Part shown: one piece after another, positions 39,557 through 50,755 of the stretch | Position numbering within the stretch: the stretch's first letter is position 1 | Layout of the letters: the number at the start of each line of letters is the position of its first letter | Source of the DNA: Trissonchulus latispiculum | Lineage: Eukaryota; Nematoda; Enoplea; Enoplida; Ironidae | DNA: 64,000 nucleotides | Reading direction: 5' to 3' | Assembly (NCBI GenBank): GCA_030248195.1 | Contig: JASAND010017739.1 | Span: forward strand, 1-64,000 | Notes under the pieces: model-generated | Told to the model about the DNA's origin: nothing | What the model saw: only the letters and a program-made list of their open reading frames with translations | Databases searched by the model: none | Program-made: the position numbers and the translations under genes

Positions 39557-42321
39557 TAGCCCATTTTAGTTTCAGTTTCAGTTTCAGTCGGCAACCTAAA
39601 CTACTTTCAGTTTCAGTTTCAGTTTCAGTCGGATACCAAAAATAATTTCAGTTTCAGTTTCAGTTTCAGTTATGATCCCAAAATAATTTCAGTTTCAGTT
39701 TCAGTTTCAGTCGTCATCCCAAAATAATTTCAGTTTCAGTTTCAGTTTCAGTCGTCATCCCAAAATAATAATAATTTCAGTTTCAGTTTCAGTCGTCATC
39801 CCAAAATAATTTCAGTTTCAGTTTCAGTTTCAGTCGTCATCCCAAAATAATAATAATTTCAGTTTCAGTTTCAGTCGGCAAGGCAAAATAGTTTCAGTTT
39901 CAGTCCGAGTATTAAAATAGTTTCAGTAAAGGAAGTCATAGCAAAAAAATTTAAATTTCAGTTTCCAAATATATTTGGTATTTAAAATTGTTGAAGCGCG
40001 CGTCTTATTTTTATATCCAAGCTTCTATATCAGTTATAAATAAAACTTCATCTCGTATGTATTTTACTTGCAATTCCTTGGTTATACAATCATTTTCTTA
40101 GTAAAGACAAATAAAATATAAGATCCGCTGTGAAATAATTGCTTCCTTTGCTGCATTGACTTTCTTTTTAATTAAATATCTAAAACAGCTTTGGTGATTT
40201 GCTTTAAAGCATAACATCCCTCCAAAATGTATATAATGGTTTTGAGGAAAATAATGGTTCATTGCGGTAACAGAATGCTTTGCCGCTAAAGCCGTGGATT
40301 GTAGAGGTGCCACAGCCACGTATGTATGCTTTAAATACTATATACCTAAAGCAATTGTACTGTAACACAACTTCTTAGTTTTATCTGATAAGCTGACAGT
40401 AAATGATCTAAAAGTGATATATATATATATATATATATATATACGTATATATATAATATATATATACGTATATATATATATATATACTGCTATGTAATAT
40501 ATAATATGATAGCTAAAATTGGAAGAATACATTCCATCTTTCGCAAGAAAAACTATTATGGGAAAATTTGCAATAGCCATTTCAAGGAACTTAAGCATAC
40601 GCAGAGACTGAAATGACGTTTCTTACGCAGAGACTGAAACTAAAGTCTGACCAAAAAATGTAGAAAGCGAAATTGTTTTCTTTATATCTCAAAAACGCTT
40701 CAAGATAGCTACCACAAAGTATATATTTTCTGAACCGGACTGATGAGATCTTTCTTTTCGTGAAAATTTTTTTTGAATTTTCCCGTGCGATTTCAAAGGG
40801 CGCCGCTTTTATATGTACAGAAGGATTGGTACATGGTACTGCCGCGATTTTTTCACGAAAATTTTCCCCTTGTATGAAAGTGCTACACACCAAATTTCAA
40901 GTTTTTTGGCTGAAAATTGCGTGAGTTATTCAATTTTTTAGATTTTCAAAATCCTTTGATCTTTGCCGCTTTTTCGACTTTGACAGGTTATTACTCGCGA
41001 CTCGCTCAACGGAAAAAATTTTCGATTAGATTTTCAGGACCGCCTAGGCGTCCGCTTTCACCCGATATATGTGAGATTTCAAAATTTGAAAGTCGATTTT
41101 TTCGAAAAATACCACTTTTTGACCAAACTTTCGACATAGCGAGTCCAGCAAAAGTGAGTAAAAATTACATAATCATAAAGTCCAATCTAAGCTGAATCCA
41201 ACGATATAAAGTTTTTGTGGCTACGACTTACATTGCGTCCGCAATGAATTTTTAAACAATTTCCCTTTTTCAGCTGGTTTTTGCTTGTTTACACTGGTTC
41301 AGGCAATCAAGGCGGCAACATCAAAGGGAGCCAAAAACCAGCTGAAAAAGGGAAATTGTTTAAAAATTCATTGCGGACGCAGTGTAAGTCGTAGCCACAA
41401 CAACTTTGTATCGTTGGATTCAGCTTAGATTGGACTTTATGATTATGTAATTTTCACTCACTTTTGCTAGACTCGCTATGTCGAAATTTTGGGTCAAAAA
41501 GTGGTATTTTTCGAAAAAATCGACTTTCAAATTTTGAAATCTCACATATATCGGGTGAAAGCGGACGCCTAGGCGGTCCTGAAAATCTAATTGAAAAATT
41601 TTTTCGTTGAGCGAGTCGCGAGTAATAACCAGTCAAAGTCGAAAAAGCGGCAAAGATCAAAGGATTTTGAAAATCTAAAAAATTGAATAACTCACGCAAT
41701 TTTCAGCCAAAAAATTTGAAATTTGGTGTGTAGCACTTTCATACAAGGGGAAAATTTTCGTGAAAAAATCGCAGCAGTACCATGTACCAATCCTTCTGCA
41801 CATATAAAAGCGGCGCCCTTTGAAATCGCACGGGAAAATTCAAAAAAATTTTTTCACGAAAAGAAAGATCTCATCAGTCCGGTTCAGAAAATATATACTT
41901 TGTGGTAGCTATCTTGAAGCGTTTTTGAGATATAAGGAAAACAATTTCGCTTTCTACATTTTTTGGTCAGACTTTAGTTTCAGTCTCAGCATGAACTGAA
42001 ACCTGTTTCAGTTCCAGCGAGCAAGAAGAGCTTCAGGTTTTACGCTGGGACTGAAATGGTTTCAGATTATACTAGTTTCAGTTTCAGTTTCAGTTTCAGT
42101 CCTAGAACTGGGATAGTTTCAGTTTCAGTTCCAGTTTCAGTTCAGTTTCGAATATAGTTTCAGTTTCAGTTTCAGTCTGACAACTTAAATCTTTTCAGTT
42201 TCAGTTTCAGTTTCAGTCCACTTTCTCAAATACTTTCAGTTTCAGTTTCAGTTTCAGTGACTGAAACTGAAACATGTAGAGACTGAAACCTAGTTTCAGT
42301 TTCAGTGACTGAAACATCACT
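39557..42321 (-). mobile_element. GAAACT-rich element, copy 2, interrupted by a TA-flanked foldback
   Basis: This is the reverse complement of the element at 35501-36791 (same TTTCAG arrays, same core including GGAACTTAAGCATACGC and TGCTTTGAAGC-type phrases), split at 40641-41976 by another element. It lies in the intron between the two 3'-most parts of the coiled-coil gene. Confidence 0.75.
40643..41974. mobile_element. Tc1/mariner-like foldback (1.33 kb) with TA target duplication
   Basis: AAGTCTGACCAAAAAATG and CATTTTTTGGTCAGACTT form the ends of arms of about 640 bp that are almost perfect inverted repeats, meeting near 41310. TA flanks both ends. The uninterrupted copy of the host element (35501-36791) has a single TA at the same position (inverse GAAAC-TA-GTTTC), showing the empty site. 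No transposase is seen in the arms. Confidence 0.85.
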
Positions 42322-42325
42322 AGCT

Positions 42326-42742
42326 TGTATCTTGAACTGAAATTTTCAAGGTGGCTTGTACCTCAAAAATAATTAGCGAAATTTTTCGTTCGCTAATGTT
42401 ATTACATAAAGTTTGCAACAGAATCTTCAAATTTTGAGAAAAAGTTTCAAAATTTGGGCCGAGTTTAACGAAACAGTAAAGTCGTTTAACACGAAAATTC
42501 CGGTGAAGCCGAAAATGTTTTGGAGTATTTTTTATTGTAAAAACTAATTAATTTTTCCGGCCATTTTTGCCTAGCCTTTGCCCATTTTTTCGTTACCCCT
42601 TGTTCCCGACTGTGGTAGGACTTGTACCTTGTTTGGATTGGAGGGGGGGCTTTCGGACCCCCCCCCCCCACTCAGACCCACACGTTAAACTATCCCTATG
42701 TACAGGATTATGAAGTTAATAGTTCAGTTGATTGTACAATAC
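42326..42742. other. Intron DNA of the coiled-coil gene
   Basis: Contains a decayed poly-G/poly-C repeat (about 42640-42680). No exon recognised. Confidence 0.4.
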
Positions 42743-42823
42743 CTCTTTCTGCAATTCCTTGATCTGATCCGTCTTGGCCAACAATTCCTTGTCCACGGCA
42801 CCGGCTCGCTCTGCCTTCAACTT
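42743..42823 (-). CDS. Coiled-coil protein gene, 81-bp exon
   Basis: Acceptor TTATTTTAG, donor GAG|GTATTG. It encodes KLKAERAGAVDKELLAKTDQ then IKELQKE, a heptad-patterned helix, in phase 0 at both ends and so compatible with its neighbours at 43484 and 39271. Confidence 0.8.
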
Positions 42824-43483
42824 CTAAAATAAGAACAAAATGCTTTCACACACAGCAGTGGAGTCAAGTCAGGTCAATACATGTCGTCTAGAAAGTTGGA
42901 AAGCAAGGGGGAGCGTCACAGACCCAGAGTACAGGAGTGGATCTTGATACGCCACTTACGACGAGGACGACGAGGAAGAAAGTGGGAAAGGTATGTCTCA
43001 AAGGCCATTCTTGACACAGATCAGGTGCATTCCGAGATTCCTCAAACTCAACATTTGCTTATCTTGCAGAGGCGTCTTCACCCTTACTCAAATCTGGAGT
43101 TTTATCACAATTTCAGAAGTCGAAGTGTCTCTTCTTCTTTCAGCAGTAGTTTCCGCTTCCTCACCTATCCTATTACATACAATACTTCCAAACACTCGCA
43201 CATCTGTCGGAAAAAAACTGCAAAAGCATCCTGGTGCTGGCATACTTCAGCCAAAACTTAACACGGAGAAAATGGAGAAAATATCACAACTCCTTCACAG
43301 AAAAGGTCCCGGTCCAGAACTTCCCAAGAGTTGTTTTACAAATTATGTACAGCAAATTATAGGAATAAGTTAGGTGACGTGCCAACTTTTTATTTTCCGT
43401 TTCCGGGATTTCTTTCAAGGATAATGTTAACACAAACTGGAAGCATCATTAAATGAATCATGATTAAATCATTTTGTGCTCAC
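42824..43483. other. Intron of the coiled-coil gene
   Basis: Open frames here on the + strand show no protein-like pattern; nothing else recognised. Confidence 0.5.
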
Positions 43484-43692
43484 CTGCAACTCCATGTTTT
43501 TGGCATCCAGGGAAGACTTAAACTCGTCTCGCTCCGTCCGGACCCGATTCAGCTCCTTGGAGAGATCTCCGGCTGCCTTCTCGGAGGAGTCATTTCGCTG
43601 ACTCACCTCCTCTAGAGCAGCACTTCGCTCCGCTAGGCGGCTCTCCAGGTCCCTCACTTTCGTCTCCAGGGACTCCTCTTGCTGATTTTTCA
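43484..43692 (-). CDS. Coiled-coil protein gene, 209-bp exon
   Basis: Acceptor TTGTTGTAG, donor CAG|GTGAGC. It encodes KNQQEESLETKVRDLESRLA, ...SAALEEVSQRNDSSEKAAGD, ...KELNRVRTERDEFKSSLDAK and NMELQ: classic hydrophobic heptads. Its first two bases complete a leucine codon with the single base left by the previous exon (44510), and it ends in phase 0. This is the longest and clearest exon of the gene. Confidence 0.9.
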
Positions 43693-44509
43693 CTACAACA
43701 CACACACACACCCAGTACAAACTAAATGCATGCAACAACTTTATTACCGTAGTCATAAAGAAGTAATGAAACACGCCTGCCTGCAGTCACTAAGGCCGAA
43801 GCCTTTAGCCTGGAAACAGGAGAGAGCCAATGGGCGCTACTGTATGAATAATAAATTATTAAATTGTTTTATTACATTATTCTTTTCTACCCACAAGAGG
43901 AGAGAGAGTGAGTGTGTGTCCTCAGTCCCCCTGGGAGATAGCCGTACCTCTCCAGGAGGCGGCACTCTAAGGTTGGCTGCATTGAGACGACGTCGTCTCT
44001 GAGAGAGCAAGGATGAGAACAGTCATCATTGGATACTCACTCACTCTTCTAGACTGCACTAAAAGACCTACTCAAACAATATGACTGGTGGAATAGTCCT
44101 CTTTTAGTGTTAGAATTCTCCTTAATAGGGTGGGTGGGGTGGGGTGGGGTGAGGGTTGTTCCCTCAGTTTTTTAGTTCCCCCACTCACTATGAGGTGTAC
44201 AGAAAATACCAAATTTTAATGGTATAGGCCCCGACATACGAGAAACTTTTGGCTTCGCTGGAATTTTTTAACTTAAATCGTCCGTTTTGGTGCTAAAACT
44301 GCATGTCTGAGGAGCACATTTTAGCATAGTTCGCAGAATAGAGCTTCATTTTACGGTATTTTTGGCGAGTTTACACCACTTTAGGTTCCTCCCTTCAACT
44401 TTTGACCAAGAAAAACACCCAGAGAGTGTAATCAAATCAGACGTCATACTAAGTGCCCTTAGCACATTTCTACAACTACAAGGGGTGGAAGGATCGGATG
44501 AGAACCTAC
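43693..44509. other. Intron of the coiled-coil gene with a dispersed repeat
   Basis: The segment 43750-43860 (CATAAAGAAGTAATGAAACA, GGAAACAGGAGAG, CCAATGGGCGCT) is related, partly in inverted order, to 49850-49950 (CATAAAGAAATAATGAAAAA, CACCGCTCCCATTGGG, ACTCCTGTTTCGG), so both hold pieces of one repeat family. Confidence 0.5.
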
Positions 44510-44635
44510 ACTGTAGCTCTTTCCGGAGGGAGGCGTTCCGGTGCTCCGCGGCGGCCACGATCCGATCTCGCTCCGCCAGCTGACTCTTCATGGCCTGCAG
44601 GTCGCGCTGACACTTCTCCCGGTCACGGGACCACT
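44510..44635 (-). CDS. Coiled-coil protein gene, 126-bp exon
   Basis: Acceptor TTGTTGTAG, donor CAGT|GTAGGT. It encodes EWSRDREKCQRDLQAMKSQL then AERDRIVAAAEHRNASLRKE, a coiled coil, with phase 1 at both ends, matching the exons at 45780 and 43692. Confidence 0.85.
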
Positions 44636-44806
44636 CTACAACAACAAGAACAGCACACAGAATAGAACTATTTTGAAAAAAATTGAGCGTGTTTCCGCCC
44701 CAGGTCGACATAAAAGATACGTTATCAGATTACGTTCCAAGAAAGTGCTAAGAGTTGCGCTGCTGATTCGGGGAAACTGGTACAATATCAAGAGTACACA
44801 ATCATA

Positions 44807-45192
44807 AAGCCCGGTTCATACCTATTTTCCGGTTGTCCGTTTGTCCGTTTGTCTGTTTGTCCGAATTTCCGTTTCTCCGTTTTGCTATACACACATATCA
44901 GTTCATACCTAGCTGTCCGTTTGTCCGTTTCCGTTTGTCCGTTTGTCTGGTTTGCTTTTATGAATCGATTCATACTTCTTGCTTTCGGACAAACGGAAAC
45001 GTAGAGCAGTGTTGAAGTCTAAACGGACAACCCTTACGGACAAACAGACAAACGGACAAAAGGAAAAGTATGAATCAAAAGCTCAAACGAACAAACGGAC
45101 AAACGGAAAGGTATGAACCAATGTGTGAGCGGACAAACGGACAAACGGACAACCAGAAACGGACAAACGGACAGAGGTATGAACCGGGCTTC
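44807..45192. mobile_element. Foldback element built of GTTTGTCC octamers
   Basis: AAGCCCGGTTCATACCT at the left is inverted at the right (AGGTATGAACCGGGCTT). The arms are runs of CCGTTTGTCCGTTTGTC and, inverted, GGACAAACGGACAAACGG, with inner secondary ends 'ggttcatacct' near 44895 and 'gtatgaacc' near 45110. It sits in a coiled-coil gene intron. No coding capacity. Confidence 0.75.
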
Positions 45193-45779
45193 AGAGTATG
45201 ACAAGTGTTACACTCTCGCAGTCAAGGCCAAAACTATGTTGTCGGCTGATATGCTATCGGCTGACCCTCCCCCAAACTGACCCCCTCTCCCACCACCCCG
45301 CTATTGATGCAGGGTCCAAAGAGGAGTCGCTCAGTGCTTTGTGCAATTACAAGTTGAAATTAACAAGGCTCAATTCGGGAAGGGGGTCTAAGGAACGTCG
45401 TCCAAATTACAACAGGAATTTCAACGGGAACCCGTTGAAAACACCACGATGTAGACGGCATATCTGACGGGGTTAGATTTTTATGATGTTTACATTTTTT
45501 GCCGTCAGTAGCACAGGTTTTTGCATTGGCCAAGCTTTTAAGAGTCAACGGCTAATGCGTAAACCATTTTTTTACCAAACAAAATGCCAAAAGTTGTTCA
45601 AGAAAACCCCGTCAGACAATGGGTTTCAACGGGAAATTATTACAATTTTTCCGCGGGGTTTCTAACGGGATCCCGTTTATAAAAAGGAAAACGTTCCTAA
45701 GCGTATATGTTTAACACTTACACGTAGAAAATATACTAAGCTAGCCAATGCAAATAATTGAGGCTAGAATGTGATTTAC
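45193..45779. other. Intron of the coiled-coil gene
   Basis: Nothing recognised apart from phrases such as 'aacgggaacccgtt' and 'aacgggatcccgtt', which recur at 45424 and 45666. Confidence 0.4.
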
Positions 45780-45885
45780 CGTCACTCTTTGACTGCAGAC
45801 TAGTGACACTGACGCGATGCATCTCCACCTCCTGTTTCAACTGACGATTCTCTGCCTCCAATCCAGTCCAATCTATTTTGCATTT
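45780..45885 (-). CDS. Coiled-coil protein gene, exon of about 106 bp
   Basis: It encodes GLEAENRQLKQEVEMHRVSV then TSLQSKSD, ending GACG|GTAAAT in phase 1, which fits the next exon. The start is ambiguous: acceptor TTGTCTAG at 45885 gives a frame that does not join the previous exon's phase, whereas a second AG about 15 bp further on (AAAATAG|AT) does. Confidence 0.7.
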
Positions 45886-46579
45886 CTAGACAACAAAAAT
45901 GACAAACAATATCCGGCAACTTCAACAATTAATAATTAAATTGAAGCATAGAACAAGAAGCTTGTAGAATTGCGTGTTTGAAGTGCTGGGTTTACTTTAC
46001 TGGAGGGTGGGGCGGGGGCCGCCCCCCACTCCACCTCGTCCCCCCCCCCCCCCCCCCACTGCGCCCCATCCCCACTTTTTTGGGCTTCCCCCCCACTCAG
46101 TCCAAGGTGGTCAGAAAATGCCAAATTTTTAGGATTTTTGGTCAAAATTTTCAAAATGTTACCGGTTTCGCAGGAAAGTTTTGATCACAAATCGTCTTTT
46201 TGGTGCTAAAACTCAAATTTTAAGCACTTTTAAGCTGTTATAGCAGTATATGTAGAAAACAGGCTTTTTATACGGCATTTTTGGCATTTTTAGCCCATTT
46301 TACTCCCCCCCACTAGTGAGGTGGGACCTCCCCCGCCACTTTTTTCGCCAAAAGTAAACCCAGAAGTGATGGGTCTAACTTGTGGGGGAGGGGGGGGTCA
46401 GCCGTTATCGGGCAGATCATGTCGCAAGCCTATTAGCTAATGAGCGTGGCGCTTGCTGACTCTAAGTTATTCTGTATTCCTGGTCAGACCTAAGCTTTGA
46501 ACCTAACTGTTAACACTTTCTACTGCCACGTCTTCCAGAGAAAATTAGCATAGAGCCATTTTCTTAGCTGAGTGCTAAC
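45886..46579. other. Intron of the coiled-coil gene with a poly-G/poly-C repeat
   Basis: 46000-46400 has a poly-C-rich repeat of the same style as 13864-14257. No exon recognised. Confidence 0.4.
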
Positions 46580-46702
46580 CGAGTTTTAGTGTCTCGATGA
46601 CCCGCTCGCGATCCTTGAGGGCCGAGTCGTACTTCCGCTGGACGTCCGCCGCCTCATCCAAGGCCTTCTTCTGCTGGGCCCGCGTTCCCGCTCCAGATTC
46701 AT
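46580..46702 (-). CDS. Coiled-coil protein gene, 123-bp exon
   Basis: It encodes DESGAGTRAQQKKALDEAAD then VQRKYDSALKDRERVIETLK, with donor CTCG|GTTAGC. The phase fits both neighbours if the acceptor is the AGAG|AT at 46702. With the acceptor two bases earlier the first residues read MNLERERG, also coiled-coil-like, but the frame then fails. Confidence 0.75.
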
Positions 46703-47045
46703 CTCTAAACAGGCAAAATACAAGAATACATTATCAAAGAAGAAGATTACTGAATACAACAATACAAAAGTGTTTCTGAAAGTGATCACTGACGCTCACC
46801 ACACAGACAGACTTGAAAAATATTTTTGATTAAAAACAATGGCTATAGATCCTATATGAACTGAATCAACAGCATAAATACAGATCTTTCGTGGGGACTT
46901 GTACCACGAGCATAAATGAACGCAATTTGTTGAAAAATTAGTGCCACAATAATAAATACAAATAGCAATTATAAATTTCATTCATAAAAAATCGTTGCAA
47001 CCTATTTCTACGAGCCGTTTCTGTTTATATACCCCCACTAGCGTA
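46703..47045. other. Intron of the coiled-coil gene, left of the nested repeat
   Basis: A+T-rich sequence between the 123-bp exon and the nested poly-G/poly-C element. Nothing recognised. Confidence 0.35.
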
Positions 47046-47228
47046 GATACGGGGGGGGCGCCCCCCCCCGAAATGGTTTTGCCCCCCTGAAAAAAATTGG
47101 CCAAAAAAAAATTTTAAGCCCGCGCGAAGCGCTGGCGGTTAAATTCATCAAACACAAAGAAATTGTACTAAAATTTCCAAAAAATTAGTGCATTTGTACT
47201 AAAAATGTAAAAATTGTCGCGCCGTAGC

Positions 47229-48009
47229 ATATATATGTTACGTGCAAATTGTGTTCCCGTGCAAATTGTAATTTGCACGGGAAAATCGTGAAAATTGTAA
47301 TTTGCATGATGAAATCGTGCAAATTACATTTTGCACGGTTGTTTTCCGTGCAAATTGCAGTTTGCATGGAAAGTGCCGTGCAAACTGTAAAATGACATCT
47401 TAGGTTAGACCGTAAATTTTAAAAACTTTGTAAACCTTTTTGTAATTTCAAAAATGGTATCTTATAATGGCGGGGGTGTCTGATAAAACGTTTCCTTAAA
47501 TCTTTCCCGCATAACGTTACAAATCTTTAACTAGGATAAAAATGAACGGGTTGTGGTCAGTGCAAAAATATTAGTGCGGTCAATGCCAGATCTCCAGTGC
47601 CTTTTTATCCAACGCATCCTGAAAGAATCTCTCATCTATATATATTTTCTGTCCTTTTGTCTCTACAGCCTTAAGGTGGTGATTGGAGGATCACGGAGGT
47701 TGGCATCTCAGTCCCCCCGCTGTCAGTTACACGATTTCATCATCATCATCATCATTTTGTTTATCTTAGTCACTAACTCATAAGATACCATTTTTTGAAA
47801 TTACAAAAAAGTTTACAAAGTTATTAAAATATACGGTCTAACATAAGATGTCATTTTACAATTTGCACGGTACTTTCTATGCAAACTGCAATTTGCACGG
47901 AAAACAACCGTGCGAATTGTAATTTGCACGATTTCATCATGCAAATTACAATTTGCACGATTTTCCCGTGCAAATTACAATTTGCACGGGAACACAATTT
48001 GCACGTAAC
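47229..48009. mobile_element. Foldback MITE built of GTGCAAATTGTAATTTGCAC palindromes
   Basis: GTTACGTGCAAATTGTG at the left end is inverted at the right (CACAATTTGCACGTAAC). Arms of about 240 bp contain at least four successive palindromes of the GTGCAAATT...AATTTGCAC type, then AAAATGACATCTTA and its inverse TAAGATGTCATTTT. The core is unique and non-coding as far as seen. Confidence 0.8.
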
Positions 48010-48195
48010 ATATATACTATATATAATTAAACCTTTACTAGTTTGCTTTACTTTATTTTGCTTTGCCAGCTTTGTAGTTTTATTAACTGCATTATTGCAA
48101 ACATGATTGCCTTAAATGTTGGATACTGAAAATGTGCTGCTTGGAATACCCTGTTCATAAAGGGAGCATCCAATCTGAGTTCTCCTACGAGACAA

Positions 48196-48462
48196 GGCCG
48201 CACCCAGGGGGGGGGGGTTCAAGAGGTCTAGACCCACCTTTTGGGATGACAAAATGGAAAATTTTTGCTATTTTTATGGGGAAAACTGCTATTTTTTAAA
48301 AAGTTTCGCGCCGTCGGCGCGATAATTCACTGTTTGCACGAAATAAAGGTCCAATGTACTGTTTATGGGCAAAAATGCAAAGATTCTTCAACTTCTGGGG
48401 GACTCCTTGGACGCGTTTTACTTTGGACCCCCCTTTTCGAAATCCTGGGTGCGGGCCTGGTA
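48196..48462. mobile_element. Small MITE with ends CGCACCCAGG...CCTGGGTGCGG
   Basis: Inverted ends around a poly-G start and a 'ggacccccctttt' right side. A 170-bp relative with the same ends (GGGCGCACCCAGG...CCTGGGTGCGCCC) is at 56107-56276. Confidence 0.6.
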
Positions 48463-48960
48463 CGAGACTATAGAAGTGGAAAATATATAGCAAATTAAAC
48501 TACAAAATTTCGGAATTGATAATATACAATGCAAAGAATTCAATGTTTCAACAGCGTATTAATGGCAAAATTGAAATTTTTTCTCAACTTCTGGGGGGCT
48601 CCGCCCCCCGGACCCCCCTTTTGGGTTTTAACATGCCGCTTTCGGATACAATGGATTTAAGCTAAGAACCTAATAAAAATTTAGTACTTAGTGTTCATAC
48701 AATTGTTCAGCAAAAATTAAAATTTTTACCCCCCCCCCAGACTTCGGTCCAAACCGCCCCCCCTGAAAATTTTTTGTCTACGCTACTGTATACCCCCATA
48801 TACCTCTGTGCCAAATTTTCCTTACTCCTTTCCCCTAATGATGGTATTTCCATCCCCCCTCCTCCGTTAAACCATACTCGTAAAAAAACTCTAAAAACAG
48901 GTAGGTAGGTAGGTAGAATTCACTCTAAAAACAATAAAACTGGGAATAAAACTATTGTAC

Positions 48961-49090
48961 CATTCCGGTGTTGGGTGAGCTGAGTGAAGGCTTCGTTCCT
49001 CTCCTTGACCATGAGGGAGAGCTGACTCTGGAGCTGGGATATCTCCCGACCGCTCAGTTCCAGACGGTTCTCCAGATCGCTCTTCCCACT
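48961..49090 (-). CDS. Coiled-coil protein gene, 130-bp exon
   Basis: Acceptor CTGTTTTAG, donor AATG|GTACAA. It encodes SGKSDLENRLELSGREISQL then QSQLSLMVKERNEAFTQLTQ, a coiled coil, from phase 0 to phase 1. Confidence 0.85.
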
Positions 49091-49109
49091 CTAAAACAGG
49101 CACACATTT

Positions 49110-49372
49110 TTTGTACAGAAATGTTAGAAATGTTGATGAAATTCTCGTTTGCTGTGCTCCTCTACCTTGCGTATTTGCAGTTAATGGATGTCTTACTACC
49201 TGGAGCCGAAAGGCCAAGAAGGTGTCTGCTCCAGCTTCCCATTGTGGTACAGCATTCAGGCGACGAAGCGAGAGTCATACTAGCTATGACTGATGGGGAG
49301 AGAAAGGTTAGCGGCCTCATATAGCCTCGTGGCTGAGTAGCCCGGCAATAACAACAACAACAATTCTCGTTT
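49110..49372 (+). mobile_element. 3' tail of a LINE-type retroelement ending in (AAC)n
   Basis: The sequence ends GGCTGAGTAGCCCGGCAATA followed by ACAACAACAACAA, typical of LINEs with short tandem 3' tails. Upstream there is no recognised coding sequence. It lies in a coiled-coil gene intron. Confidence 0.45.
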
Positions 49373-49432
49373 GGTTAACGCAAAAGGAGGGGCTTTCAAC
49401 CCCTATAACAAACGCTCATGGAAAATACGCAC

Positions 49433-49576
49433 CTGCAGGGCAGTGCGCTGTTGTTGGATCTCCTGATGGAGTTTCTGAACCTGGGCTTCCAGACCCCTCC
49501 GAGCCGTCTCGCTCTCCTCCAGGGACTTCTCCACGGAGCCACGGCCAGTCTCCGCCTCCCCCAGTTTGGATTTCAG
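49433..49576 (-). CDS. Coiled-coil protein gene, 144-bp exon
   Basis: Acceptor TTTTGTAG, donor CAG|GTGCGT. It encodes LKSKLGEAETGRGSVEKSLE, ESETARRGLEAQVQKLHQEI and QQQRTALQ: 48 codons, phase 0 both ends, strong heptads. Confidence 0.85.
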
Positions 49577-50225
49577 CTACAAAATGGAAGACAAGACATC
49601 TAGACTATGCCAATCAAACAAGAGAGGAACTTCCTTGACACAACTCGCTTCATGACTTCACACTATAGTTTCTTGAATAATCTCAAAAAGAGTTCAAAAT
49701 CCTTTAGTTGTAGAAAGTAACTTTGTCACGAAGCGTTCAAAATTCCTTAGTTGTAGAAAGTAACTTTTTATCTCTGCCTTGTAACAAGATTAACATCAAG
49801 ATAATGAGGCCAAAGCGGGCTAGCAGGCGGATCCACGAAGGATACAAGCATTAATCATAAAGAAATAATGAAAAACACCAGCCCTCTTTTTCTAAGAGGG
49901 TAAGAGCGCTCACCGCTCCCATTGGGTCACTCCTGTTTCGGACTAAGGCTTACCTTAATGACTGCACGGCCAGTGGGCATTGTAGTGGGCAAATTTAGAG
50001 ATCGGTGGGCAAAATTACAAAATTTTGCTAAGCGAGTTTTTAACCTTTATAATTTTAGCTTTGCTTTAATTAATAACGTGTTTTATTCCATACCATCGAA
50101 TTTCCTGTCGTTTTCTTTAGTTGTGCCTTAAGCAATCTTAGTTTTTATACAATACAGGATTACATATTAACAGCAAGCAAGACTTTAATCAAATTATGTG
50201 AAATTAGCAGACTAAAATAAAATAC
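49577..50225. other. Intron of the coiled-coil gene
   Basis: Holds a small tandem duplication (TTAGTTGTAGAAAGTAACTT twice, 49704-49770) and the repeat piece noted under 43693-44509. An exon hidden here cannot be excluded, because the phase of the exon at 50226-50410 joins the next one only with its second donor. Confidence 0.45.
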
Positions 50226-50410
50226 CATACCAAATTCCTGTAACATTTTGTTCAGTTCCGTCTCCAGATGCTTCTCCTGAGCCTTGGCCGCATTCAAGGA
50301 CTCTGTTAGACTGTTCACTTTGGCCAGGAGGTCCGATTTTTCTCCGTCGCTACTCGTCTGGGCGGAGCTCAATTCCTCAACTTTCTCCTGCAAATTCTTC
50401 TCGGCCAATT
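50226..50410 (-). CDS. Coiled-coil protein gene, most 5' exon in the window
   Basis: It encodes LAEKNLQEKVEELSSAQTSS, then SDLLAKVNSLTESLNAAKAQ and EKHLETELNKMLQEF. Two adjacent donors exist: TTTG|GTATGG (exon end 50231), and ATG|GTATTT (exon end 50226), which gives phase 0 and joins the 144-bp exon. Together the exons specify a long parallel coiled coil without motor, kinase or other catalytic motifs in view. Golgin-, kinectin/RRBP1- or NuMA-like scaffolds are possible, but the family is not resolved. Confidence 0.8.
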
Positions 50411-50644
50411 CTATATCAAACAAAACAAACACATTACACATCTAACCAAGAGTACATAATATGAGAGTGACAGCAGGCAAGCTCTCTGTTATCAGGTCCA
50501 GGTACATGCTCTGTTCGCTAACGGCTAACCCCCCCCCCCCAACAAAATGTGTATGCTCACTTCAAAAATTGTTTCAATTGTTTCAATTGTTTCCGTACGT
50601 ACATGTTGTACATCAGCGAGTTTTACAGAGGTTTGTCGGAAAAC

Positions 50645-50752
50645 ATGATGACGGGGGGGGCGAACGCCCACGGGTGGTCGTCGTGCTGCGTGGGGTATGG
50701 AAAATTTGAAAAACCGCCATCGCAACTCTTCATCAGAAAACGTTTCCAAAGG
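50645..50752 (+). repeat. Isolated monomer of the 53-54 kb satellite
   Basis: GGCGAACGCCCACGGG, GTCGTCGTGCTGCGTGGGG, AAATTTGAAAAACCGC and CATCAGAAAACGTTTCCAAA match single units of the array at 53165-54430. Confidence 0.75.
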
Positions 50753-50755
50753 GAA

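Larger units (their letters stand above)
47046..48785. mobile_element. Poly-G/poly-C element with ends AGCGTAGA...TCTACGCT, hosting nested elements
   Basis: AGCGTAGATACGGGG at the left and GTCTACGCT at the right are inverted, flanked by ACT on both sides. The element holds two further inverted-repeat elements (47229-48009 and 48196-48462). Related ends occur at about 51127-51376 (AGCGTAGCCAG...CTGGCTACGC) and 52580-53088 (GGCGTAGATAGG...CTACGCC). Confidence 0.5.

Noticed and set aside
42881..43373. Two overlapping + strand ORFs of 126 codons
   Set aside because: They lie in an intron of the - strand gene, overlap each other in different frames and have no recognisable domain.
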